Source: Bog-756 sp963734395 (GTDB lineage Bacteria > Actinomycetota > Acidimicrobiia > Acidimicrobiales > RAAP-2). Taken from it: a DNA stretch of 64,000 nt. The stretch lies in contig CAVTGY010000001.1 of assembly GCA_963734395.1 (NCBI GenBank), positions 124,001 to 188,000 of the forward strand. Direction: 5' to 3'. Position 1 is the stretch's first letter; each line of letters starts with the position of its first letter. Made by a program: the position numbers and the translations under genes. Below the pieces are notes generated by a model that ran no database searches, was not told where the DNA came from, and saw only the letters and a list, made by a program, of their open reading frames with translations. This document shows positions 16,112-27,288 of this stretch, one piece after another.

Positions 16112-16402
16112 TCAGTTCTCGAACAGGTCGATCGAGTCACCCTCATGGAGAGTGACGATGGCCCGCTTGGTATCAGGGCGGTGGCCGCGGTTGTTGTTCT
16201 TGCGGTTGATCTTGTTCTTGCCCTTGCGGTTGAGGGTGTTCACTTTGTCCACACGCACGTTGAAGGCATCCTCCACCGCTCGGCGCACGTCGATCTTGGT
16301 GGCCGACGGATCGACCACGAACACATAGACGTTGTTGTCCATCAGGGCATACGACTTCTCCGACACCACCGGCCGAATCAGCACGTTGTGAGGATCCCTC
16401 AT
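16112..16402 (-). CDS. rplW: 50S ribosomal protein L23
   Basis: L23 is the main docking site for trigger factor and SRP at the tunnel exit. The 96-aa product begins MRDPHNVLIRPVVSEKSYAL and contains DPSATKIDVRRAVEDAFNVR, the VDKVNTLNRKGK loop that is Asn/Lys/Arg rich, and ends LHEGDSIDLFEN. It overlaps the rplD stop by four bases (ATGA). Confidence 0.97.
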   Translation of the reverse strand: MRDPHNVLIRPVVSEKSYALMDNNVYVFVVDPSATKIDVRRAVEDAFNVRVDKVNTLNRKGKNKINRKNNNRGHRPDTKRAIVTLHEGDSIDLFEN

Positions 16403-17214
16403 GACCCGGCTCCTTCTTCTGTGCTGACTTCTTCGGCGCCGTCTGAGGCCGGCTCGGCGGTATCGGCATCACCGGACACCGGGGTGTCGGTGGCCAAGTC
16501 GTCCGTGACCACGGCGACGCTCCCACCGGGAAGGGTGGCGTCGGTGAACACCACCCAGTCGTTGACCAGGATGTCGTAGGCGTTCAGCTCACCGGCCACG
16601 ATGGTCTGGACGTCGGGCAGATTGGAGAACGAGCGATCGGCGTATCCGTCCTCCTCACCCAGGACGACCAGCACCCGACCCGACAGCCCCAGCGCCTCGA
16701 GTGAGGCGATGCCGGCCTTGGTGCTCGGGCCGTCGAAGGACCACTCACTGATCAGGGCCACCCGATCCTGGGCGGCGCGATCGGACAAGGCGGATCGGAG
16801 GGCCAGCCGGATCATCTTCTTCGGTGTCTTCTGGGCGTAGGAGCGGGGCTTGGGCCCGAGAGCGACGCCACCGCCGGTCCACTGTGGCGAGCGGGTCGAA
16901 CCCTGGCGCGCTCTGCCGGTGCCCTTTTGGCGGAATGGTTTGGCGCCACCGCCACGCACCTCGGCCCGGGTCTTGGTCGACTGAGTACCCGAACGCGCCG
17001 CCGCCAGCTGGGCAGTGACCACCTGATGGAGCACCGCCTGATTTGGTTCGATCCCGAAGGTGGGCGCATCGAGCTCGACCTCGCCGAGGTCAGCGCCATC
17101 GCTCGAGCGGCGGGTAACCGTGTGGGTCCGGGGGGCGGGCCGGAGGAACCGCCGGATCTCGCCCGGGCTGGCTGTCTCCAGGTCGATGGTCACGGTGGCG
17201 GTGTCTCCGCTCAT
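16399..17214 (-). CDS. rplD: 50S ribosomal protein L4 with N- and C-terminal extensions
   Basis: L4 has a globular domain and a loop reaching the exit-tunnel constriction. The loop is visible as TRAEVRGGGAKPFRQKGTGR followed by ARQGSTRSPQWTGGGVALGP. The protein is 271 aa against the usual 200-220; there are about 45 residues before the family's start-like segment and about 45 acidic residues at the end (TDTPVSGDADTAEPASDGAE). The ATG overlaps the rplC stop (ATGA), so the N-terminal start is well placed. Confidence 0.94.
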   Translation of the reverse strand: MSGDTATVTIDLETASPGEIRRFLRPAPRTHTVTRRSSDGADLGEVELDAPTFGIEPNQAVLHQVVTAQLAAARSGTQSTKTRAEVRGGGAKPFRQKGTGRARQGSTRSPQWTGGGVALGPKPRSYAQKTPKKMIRLALRSALSDRAAQDRVALISEWSFDGPSTKAGIASLEALGLSGRVLVVLGEEDGYADRSFSNLPDVQTIVAGELNAYDILVNDWVVFTDATLPGGSVAVVTDDLATDTPVSGDADTAEPASDGAEEVSTEEGAGS

Positions 17215-17873
17215 GACGACTTCCCACCCTTGACCAGCGGCGTCTTGACCGCGTCGCGGAGCACCACCATGCCACCCCTCGGTCCGGGCACGGCCCCTTT
17301 GACCAGGATCAGCTCCCGCTCCGAATCGGCTTGCACGATCTCCAGGTTGAGGGTGGTCACCTGCTGTCCACCCATCCGTCCGGCCATTTTGGTTCCCTTG
17401 AACACCCTCGAAGGCGTGGCACAGGCACCGATGGCGCCGGGCGACCGGTGCTTCTTGTGGTTGCCGTGCGAGGCACCCTGGCCATGGAAGTTGTGCCGCT
17501 TCATGGCGCCGGCAAAGCCCTTGCCCTTGGATACCGCGATGGCGTCGACCAGCTCGCCGGCGGAGAGGAGGTCGGCGGTCAGCTGCTGTCCCACCTCGTA
17601 TTCTGAGGCATCATCCACCCGCAGTTCGACCAGTCTGCGTCCCGGGTCAACGCCCGCATTTTCGAAGTGCCCCTGCTCCGGCTTGGTCAGCGTGGAGGAG
17701 CGGCGGTGTCCCCATGTCACCTGCAGCGCCGAGTAGCCCTCGCGTTCGGGGGTCTTGACCTGGACGATCCGGACCGGCGCCACGCGCACCACCGTCACCG
17801 GTATCGCCCGGTGTTGGTCGTCCCAGATCTGGGTCATCCCCACTTTTTCGCCCACGATCGCCTTGGTGGCCAC
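17211..17873 (-). CDS. rplC: 50S ribosomal protein L3
   Basis: L3 is an early-assembly protein reaching the peptidyl-transferase centre. The 220-aa product starts at GTG 17873 (V-A-T-K-A-I-V-G-E-K-V-G-M-T-Q-I-W) with GGAGAGG upstream and holds KGKGFAGAMKRHNFHGQGAS, the HGNHKKHRSPGAIGACATPS signature and GRMGGQQVTTLNLEIVQ. It is the first gene of this transcription group because a 331-bp non-coding gap separates it from rpsJ. Confidence 0.96.
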   Translation of the reverse strand: MATKAIVGEKVGMTQIWDDQHRAIPVTVVRVAPVRIVQVKTPEREGYSALQVTWGHRRSSTLTKPEQGHFENAGVDPGRRLVELRVDDASEYEVGQQLTADLLSAGELVDAIAVSKGKGFAGAMKRHNFHGQGASHGNHKKHRSPGAIGACATPSRVFKGTKMAGRMGGQQVTTLNLEIVQADSERELILVKGAVPGPRGGMVVLRDAVKTPLVKGGKSS

Positions 17874-18137
17874 TGAGCCTCTCCGTCTCGATTCTTCACT
17901 TCGCACGCCACCGATCGCCTGGATCGGTGGTTGAAACACTGTTCGACCTGCTGTACGCCCTGCGCCACGCGCATCCCCGCCGCCAACGATCGGCAACGGA
18001 TTGCACGCAGACGCTCCGCTCGGAGGATCCCGAGCGGAGCGCTCGCCTGGTTTGGTCCGAGGTCCCCGCAGAAGTTCTACGGGCGCTCGGACACGTCCTA
18101 CTCACGATGGTGTGACCCGAGTTCGGGCCGACCTGCG
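17874..18137 (-). promoter_or_regulatory. Structured leader upstream of rplC
   Basis: No gene-like frame on the minus strand fills this stretch. It holds two perfect hairpins. One is CCACCGATC/GATCGGTGG, 9 bp with a 5-nt loop, at 17908-17930. The other is an 11-bp stem, CGCTCCGCTCG/CGAGCGGAGCG, with an 8-nt loop, at 18012-18041. With the promoter next to it, it would form a leader of about 255 nt before the L3 start. In enteric bacteria L4 controls the S10 operon through a leader, but that one lies before rpsJ; no homology to it is claimed. The function is unknown. Confidence 0.55.
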
Positions 18138-18167
18138 ACTATATACCATCCCGGCCGCCGATGACAG
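18138..18167 (-). promoter_or_regulatory. Candidate promoter for the rplC operon
   Basis: On the minus strand CTGTCA (18167-18162), an 18-bp spacer and TATAGT (18143-18138, inside TATATAGT) look like a sigma-70-type promoter. It lies in the 331-bp gap after rpsJ and points to rplC. Confidence 0.5.
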
Positions 18168-18169
18168 CA

Positions 18170-18205
18170 GGGTCGGGGCCGTGGTCCGACCGGCCCCGGG
18201 GACCC
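18170..18205 (-). terminator. Candidate rho-independent-like hairpin after rpsJ
   Basis: Directly after the rpsJ stop codon the minus strand folds as CGGCCCC/GGGGCCG (18175-18181 with 18191-18197, 9-nt loop), with an outer GGGTC/GACCC clamp across a 3-nt bulge. There is no T-tract, so it is either a GC-rich terminator or an attenuator. Its position, just before a promoter-like sequence, suggests that rpsJ ends the str-type operon. Confidence 0.4.
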
Positions 18206-18534
18206 TAGACGGTCTGGATCTTTATCTCGATGTCCACCCCGGCGGGGAGGTCCAGCCTCTGCAGCGAGTCGACCGTCTTCGGCGTGTGCTCCACGATGTC
18301 GACCAGGCGCTTGTGCACTCGCATCTCGAAGTGCTCACGGCTGTCTTTGTACTTGTGGGGCGAACGGACCACCGTATAGCGGTGCTTCTCGGTGGGCAGG
18401 GGCACCGGTCCCAGCACTTTGGCCTGGGTACGGAGCACGGTCTGGACGATCTTCTCGGTCGACTGATCGAGAATTTCGTGATCGTAGGCCTTGAGCCTGA
18501 TCCGTATCTTCTGGCGGGGGCCCTCTGCGGCCAT
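18205..18534 (-). CDS. rpsJ: 30S ribosomal protein S10 / NusE
   Basis: S10 is part of the 30S head and also acts as NusE, linking ribosome and NusG in transcription. The 109-aa product starts MAAEGPRQKIRIRLKAYDHE at ATG 18534 and has VLGPVPLPTEKHRYTVVRSP, HKYKDSREHFEMRVHKRLVD and ends LPAGVDIEIKIQTV. It lies 43 bp after tuf and 331 bp before rplC, so it groups with the rpsL-rpsG-fusA-tuf operon rather than with the S10 operon. Confidence 0.96.
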   Translation of the reverse strand: MAAEGPRQKIRIRLKAYDHEILDQSTEKIVQTVLRTQAKVLGPVPLPTEKHRYTVVRSPHKYKDSREHFEMRVHKRLVDIVEHTPKTVDSLQRLDLPAGVDIEIKIQTV

Positions 18535-18577
18535 GGGTGTGCGGCGTCCTTCCGTGGTGGTTCGCGGGTTGCTTCGA

Positions 18578-19764
18578 CTATTCGAGGATCTTGGTGACCC
18601 GGCCCGAGGCCACGGTGCGCCCACCCTCGCGGATGGCAAACCGCAGGCCTTCGACCATGGCGATCGGCTTGCCCAGCTCCACCGTCATCTCCGTGTTGTC
18701 GCCGGGCATGACCATCTCGGTCCCTTCGGGAAGGCTGATGGTGCCGGTGACGTCGGTGGTCCGGAAGTAGAACTGCGGCCGGTAGTTGGTGAAGAAGGGC
18801 TTGTGACGTCCGCCCTCGTCCTTGTTGAGCACATAGACGGTGGCCTCGAACTTGGTGTGCGGGGTGATCGACCCGGGCTTGCACAGCACCTGGCCCCGCT
18901 CCACCTCTTCTTCTTGGTCCCGCGAAGCAGGGCGCCGATGTTGTCGCCGGCTCGACCCTCGTCGAGCAGCTTGCGGAACATCTCGATGCCGGTGACCACG
19001 GTCTTCTGGGTGGGGCGGAGACCAACGATCTCCACCTCCTCGCCGACCTTGACGATTCCCTGCTCGACCTTGCCGGTGACCACGGTGCCCCGACCGGTGA
19101 TCGACATCACGTCCTCGATGGACATCAGGAAGGGCTTCTCCACGTCGCGCTCGGGCTCCGGGATGTAGGAATCCACCGCGTCCATCAGTTCGGTGATCTT
19201 GGCGGACGCCTCGGGATCGCCCTCCAGGGCCTTGAGGGCGCTCACCCGCACGATCGGCGTGTCGTCACCAGGAAACTCGTACTCGCTGAGCAGCTCGCGC
19301 ACCTCGAGCTCAACCAGGTCGAGCAGCTCCTCGTCGTCGACGGTATCGGACTTGTTGAGGGCGACCACGATGTAGGGCACGCCCACCTGCCGGGCCAACA
19401 GCACGTGCTCGCGGGTCTGGGGCATCGGGCCGTCGGCGGCCGACACCACCAGGATTGCCCCGTCCACCTGTGCGGCACCGGTGATCATGTTCTTGATGTA
19501 GTCGGCATGACCGGGCATGTCCACGTGGGCATAGTGACGAAGAGGCGTCTCGTACTCGACGTGGGCGATCGAGATGGTGATGCCCCGCTGCTTCTCTTCG
19601 GGGGCCTTGTCGATCTCGTCGAACGGGGTGAAGTTCGTCGTCGGATCGTTGTCGTGGAGGACCTTGGTGATGGCCGCGGTGAGCGTGGTCTTCCCGTGGT
19701 CGATGTGTCCCATCGTGCCCACGTTCACGTGGGGCTTCGTGCGCTCAAACTTCTTCTTGGCCAT
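18578..19764 (-). CDS. tuf: Elongation factor Tu (split by a -1 shift)
   Basis: EF-Tu delivers aminoacyl-tRNA to the ribosome. ATG 19764 gives MAKKKFERTKPHVNVGTMGH, with G1 GHIDHGKTT, G3 DMPGHADY, G4 NKSD and effector RGITIS. Domain 3 appears in another frame (RGQVLCKPGSITPHTKFEAT) and ends GGRTVASGRVTKILE. The break lies at about 18906-18915, in an AAGAAGAAG run where KKEEVERGQ is expected. The span of 1187 bp is one short of a multiple of three, so adding one base gives 395 aa, the normal length. It is the only tuf in the window, and a sequence error is the simplest reading. Confidence 0.92.
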
Positions 19765-19845
19765 GGCGGGGTAATGCTCCTGATCTCGGGCGGTACCCCC
19801 TCGGGCCCGCCACGACGCAGGCGGGTGCCTGTCGTCATTCCTCAT

Positions 19846-19869
19846 CTTCGTTTACTGCTTCGTTTACTG
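19846..19869. repeat. Tandem 12-bp repeat between fusA and tuf
   Basis: CTTCGTTTACTG occurs twice head to tail (19846-19857 and 19858-19869). The 218-bp fusA-tuf gap also holds partial direct repeats of CTGCTCTTAC and CCGGCTA at 19896-19945. No promoter with good hexamers was found there. The function is unknown. Confidence 0.6.
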
Positions 19870-19982
19870 ATTTTCGAAGCAAACTGCGGTACTGAACTGC
19901 TCTTACCGGCTATTGGTCCTGCCGGCTACTGCTCTTACGGGTTACGGCTTCGGTGTGGGACGACTCCTCGGATGTTCGCCGC

Positions 19983-22079
19983 CTACTCTCCGCGCGCCTT
20001 GGCGATGATCTCCTTGGCGATCGACTCGGGGACCTCGTTGTAGGCATGGAACTGCATCGAGTACGTTGCCCGCCCCTGAGTGCGCGAGCGCAGGTCGGTA
20101 GCGTAGCCGAACATATCGCTCAGCGGTACCTGTGCCCGGACGATGTGGCTGTTCCCCCGTTGCTCCATACCCTCGACCTTGCCCCGGCGGGCGGACAGGT
20201 CGCCGATGACGTCTCCCATGTAGTCCTCGGGAGTGGTCACCTCGACGGCCATCACCGGCTCGAGCAGAACTGGGTCGGCCAGGTTGGCGGCCTTCTTGAT
20301 GGCCATCGATCCGGCGATCTTGAAGGCCATCTCCGACGAGTCGACGTCGTGGTACGAGCCATAGGTCAACGTCACCTTGATGTCCACCGTCGGGTAGCCG
20401 GCCAGCACGCCCGAAGTGATCGACTCCCGAATGCCCTGGTCGACCGAGGGGATGTACTCCTTGGGGATCACGCCCCCGCTGATCTTGTCCACGAACTCGT
20501 AGCCGCCCCCCGGGCCGGTGGGCTCGAGGGTGATCACCACGTGTCCGTACTGGCCCTTGCCCCCGGTCTGGCGTACGTAGCGCAGCTCGACCTTTTCGAC
20601 CTTCTTGCGCACCGTCTCCCGGTAGGCCACCTGGGGCTTGCCCACATTTGCGTCCACATTGAACTCGCGGAGCATCCGATCAACCAGCACTTCGAGATGG
20701 AGCTCGCCCATGCCGGAGATCACCGTCTGGCCGGTCTCCTCGTCGGACTGCACCCGGAAGGTCGGGTCCTCCTCGGACAGCGAGAAGAGCGCCTTCCCCA
20801 GTTTGTCCTGGTCGACCTTGGTCTTGGGCTCCACCGCCACGTGGATCACCGGCTCGGGGAAGGTCAGCGACTCCAGGACCACCTGGTTGTCGGGATCACA
20901 GAGGGTGTCCCCGGTGGTGGTCTGCTTGAGGCCGACCGCGGCCACGATGTCGCCGGCGTAGGTGACGTCGAGGTCCTCGCGGGAGTTGGCGTGCATCTGC
21001 AGGATCCGGCCGATCCGCTCCTTGCGGTCCTTGGTCGAATTGATCACCCCGGAGCCCTTGGTCAGGGTGCCCGAGTACACCCGCAGATAGGTGAGCTTCC
21101 CCACGTAGGGGTCGGTCATGATCTTGAAGGCCAGCGCGGCGAACGGGGCGCTGTCGTCGGGTGGGCGCTCGACGGTGACGTCCTCCTTGCGGGGAACGGT
21201 GCCCATGGTGGGCGGGATGTCCAGCGGGCTGGGCAGGTAATCGACCACCGCGTCGAGCATGGGCTGGACACCCTTGTTCTTGAACGCGGACCCACACAGG
21301 ATGGGGACGGCATGGCTCCCCAGGGTGGTGGTGCGGATGGCCCGGGTCAGGTCCGCCGCGGTGATCTCCTCGTCACTCAAGTACTTCTCCATGATGGTGT
21401 CGTCATGGTTGGACACCACGTCGATCAGCTGGTGCCGGGCTTCCTCGGCCTCCGCTTTCATCTCGGTGGGGATCTCCTCCTCGGCCCATTCCTCACCCAT
21501 GCCGTCGTCCCAGACCAAGGCTCGCATCTGCACCAGGTCGACCACGCCCCGGAACCCGGCCTCGGCGCCGATCGGGAGCTGGACCACCGCGGTCACCGCA
21601 TCGAGCCGGTCGCGAATCATTTCCACGCACTGCTCGAAGTTGGCACCGGTCCGGTCCATCTTGTTGATGAAGCAGATGCGGGGGACCTCGTACTTGTCGG
21701 CCTGGCGCCACACCGTCTCGGTTTGGGGCTCGACGCCGGCCACCGCGTCGAACACCGCCACCGCGCCGTCGAGCACCCGAAGCGAGCGCTCCACCTCCAC
21801 GGTGAAATCGACGTGACCGGGGGTGTCGATGATGTTGACCACCGTGTCCCGCCACATGCAGGTGGTCGCCGCCGAGGTGATGGTGATCCCCCGCTCCTGC
21901 TCCTGGACCATCCAGTCCATGGTGGCCGCACCCTCGTGTACCTCACCGATCTTGTAGTTCTTGCCGGTGTAGTAGAGGATCCGCTCGGTGGTGGTGGTTT
22001 TGCCCGCGTCGATATGAGCCATGATCCCGATGTTCCGGGTCTTGGCCAGAGGATGATGGCGGGTGCTTGCTTCTGCCAT
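19983..22079 (-). CDS. fusA: Elongation factor G
   Basis: EF-G catalyses translocation and, with RRF, ribosome recycling. The 698-aa product has G1 AHIDAGKTT (near residue 21), switch-I RGITITSAATT, G3 DTPGHVDF, G4 NKMD, and domain IV/V motifs (GYPTVDIKVTLTYGSYHDVD, then the C-terminal RGE). The length is normal for canonical EF-G1. The frame is intact over 2.1 kb. It lies between rpsG and tuf as in the classical str operon. Confidence 0.97.
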   Translation of the reverse strand: MAEASTRHHPLAKTRNIGIMAHIDAGKTTTTERILYYTGKNYKIGEVHEGAATMDWMVQEQERGITITSAATTCMWRDTVVNIIDTPGHVDFTVEVERSLRVLDGAVAVFDAVAGVEPQTETVWRQADKYEVPRICFINKMDRTGANFEQCVEMIRDRLDAVTAVVQLPIGAEAGFRGVVDLVQMRALVWDDGMGEEWAEEEIPTEMKAEAEEARHQLIDVVSNHDDTIMEKYLSDEEITAADLTRAIRTTTLGSHAVPILCGSAFKNKGVQPMLDAVVDYLPSPLDIPPTMGTVPRKEDVTVERPPDDSAPFAALAFKIMTDPYVGKLTYLRVYSGTLTKGSGVINSTKDRKERIGRILQMHANSREDLDVTYAGDIVAAVGLKQTTTGDTLCDPDNQVVLESLTFPEPVIHVAVEPKTKVDQDKLGKALFSLSEEDPTFRVQSDEETGQTVISGMGELHLEVLVDRMLREFNVDANVGKPQVAYRETVRKKVEKVELRYVRQTGGKGQYGHVVITLEPTGPGGGYEFVDKISGGVIPKEYIPSVDQGIRESITSGVLAGYPTVDIKVTLTYGSYHDVDSSEMAFKIAGSMAIKKAANLADPVLLEPVMAVEVTTPEDYMGDVIGDLSARRGKVEGMEQRGNSHIVRAQVPLSDMFGYATDLRSRTQGRATYSMQFHAYNEVPESIAKEIIAKARGE

Positions 22080-22149
22080 AGTTGATCAGCTCTCAGGTAT
22101 TCTCTTACGGTTTGCCCGCTTCCGGTGGGAGGGCCGCAGGGGCCCTCTG

Positions 22150-22620
22150 CTACCAGCGGTAGTGGGCGAAGGCCTTGTTCGATTCGGCCATCTTGTGCAG
22201 ATCTTCTCGGCGCTTGGCCGCTGCACCGATGCCGTTGGCGGCGTCGCGAATTTCGTTGGAAAGGCGCTCGGCCATGGTCTTCTCGCGGCGCTGCTGGGAG
22301 TACCCCACCAGCCACCGGATGGACAGGGTGGTGGCCCGGCGTGGACGGACCTCGACGGGGACCTGGTAGGTGGCGCCACCGACCCGCCGGCTGCGCACTT
22401 CGAGCTCGGGGCGGGTGTTCTCCACCGCCTTCTTCAACACCACCACCGGATCGTTGCCCGACTTTTCGGCCACATCGGACAACGCGTCGTAGACGATCCG
22501 CTCGGCCAGGGTCCGCTTGCCCCTGCTCAGCACCCGGTTGACCACCTGGGTCACCAGGACCGAGTGGTAGACGGGGTCGGGCATCAGCTCCCGGCGAACG
22601 GCGGGTCCTTTGCGGGGCAT
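22150..22620 (-). CDS. rpsG: 30S ribosomal protein S7
   Basis: S7 nucleates the 30S head and contacts E-site tRNA. The 156-aa product begins MPRKGPAVRRELMPDPVYHS and has NRVLSRGKRTLAERIVYDAL, the RVGGATYQVPVEVRPRR hairpin, and ends ESNKAFAHYRW. The ATG lies one base after the corrected rpsL stop, consistent with coupling. Confidence 0.97.
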   Translation of the reverse strand: MPRKGPAVRRELMPDPVYHSVLVTQVVNRVLSRGKRTLAERIVYDALSDVAEKSGNDPVVVLKKAVENTRPELEVRSRRVGGATYQVPVEVRPRRATTLSIRWLVGYSQQRREKTMAERLSNEIRDAANGIGAAAKRREDLHKMAESNKAFAHYRW

Positions 22621-22621
22621 C

Positions 22622-22994
22622 TCAGGACTCCTTCTTGGCGCCGTAGCGACTGCGGGCCTGGTTCCGCTCGTGGACGCCGGACGCGGTCGAGGGTGCCCCG
22701 GATCACCTTGTAACGGACCCCGGGGAGGTCCTTGACCCGGCCGCCGCGCACCAGCACGATCGAGTGTTCCTGCAGGTTGTGACCCTCACCGGGGATGTAG
22801 GCGGTGACCTCCAGCCCGCTGGTCAGCCGGACCCTGGCCACCTTGCGCAGCGCCGAGTTCGGCTTCTTAGGGGTGTGGGTGTAGACGCGTGTGCACACTC
22901 CCCGTCGCTGGGGAGCTCCCCGGAGCGCCGGGGTTTTCGACTTGGTCGGCTTGGTGGCCCGGCCTTTGCGGACGAGCTGGGAGATAGTGGGCAC
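22622..22994 (-). CDS. rpsL: 30S ribosomal protein S12 (split by a +1 shift near the C-terminus)
   Basis: S12 controls decoding fidelity. The product begins MPTISQLVRKGRATKPTKSK and has TPKKPNSALRKVARVRLTSG and PGEGHNLQEHSIVLVRGGRV. After RYKVIRGTLD the frame breaks: the expected ASGVHERNQARSRYGAKKES-stop continues one base away (near 22681-22690, an extra C in GACCGCG). The span of 373 bp is one over a multiple of three; correction gives 123 aa, the usual length. Uncorrected, the frame would overrun into rpsG. The loops where streptomycin-resistance mutations usually fall show Lys residues (KKPNS). Confidence 0.92.
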
Positions 22995-23110
22995 GCGTTA
23001 CCTTTAGCTTTTGAACTGCAGGGATACTTCAGAACTTGCTCAAGCGCCTGCAACGTAGGCGCACTGCGGGCCGCCATGGCGGCCTTGCGGCGCGCAGCCG
23101 CAACCGGACA

Positions 23111-23139
23111 ATGCTACGGCATCCGCTCGCGGTGGGCAA
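23111..23139 (-). promoter_or_regulatory. Candidate promoter for the rpsL operon
   Basis: On the minus strand TTGCCC (23139-23134), a 17-bp spacer and TAGCAT (23116-23111) match the sigma-70 pattern at four of six bases each. The leader that follows is about 110 nt and includes a perfect 16-nt palindrome, GGCCGCCATGGCGGCC, at 23069-23084. It serves rpsL-rpsG-fusA-tuf-rpsJ and lies in the 210-bp gap after rpoC. Confidence 0.5.
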
Positions 23140-23204
23140 GCGCCTACGAGCTTACCCGAACGGTCAACGGCACGGTTCGGGGGGTGGGGCCAAAGGCGAG
23201 GTCC

Positions 23205-27287
<4,083 letters not shown>

Positions 27288-27288
27288 C

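Noticed and set aside
17927..18597. Plus-strand frames in the rpsJ-rplC gap
   Set aside because: No family resemblance, no ribosome-binding site, and one runs into rpsJ on the other strand. The gap looks like a leader.
18578..19764. Programmed frameshift in tuf
   Set aside because: No such mechanism is known for tuf, and the same kind of break occurs in many unrelated genes here, which fits sequence error better.
19953..22085. Long plus-strand open frame opposite fusA
   Set aside because: Same shadow effect; the composition is dominated by His, Gly, Leu and Val, and the minus strand encodes intact EF-G.
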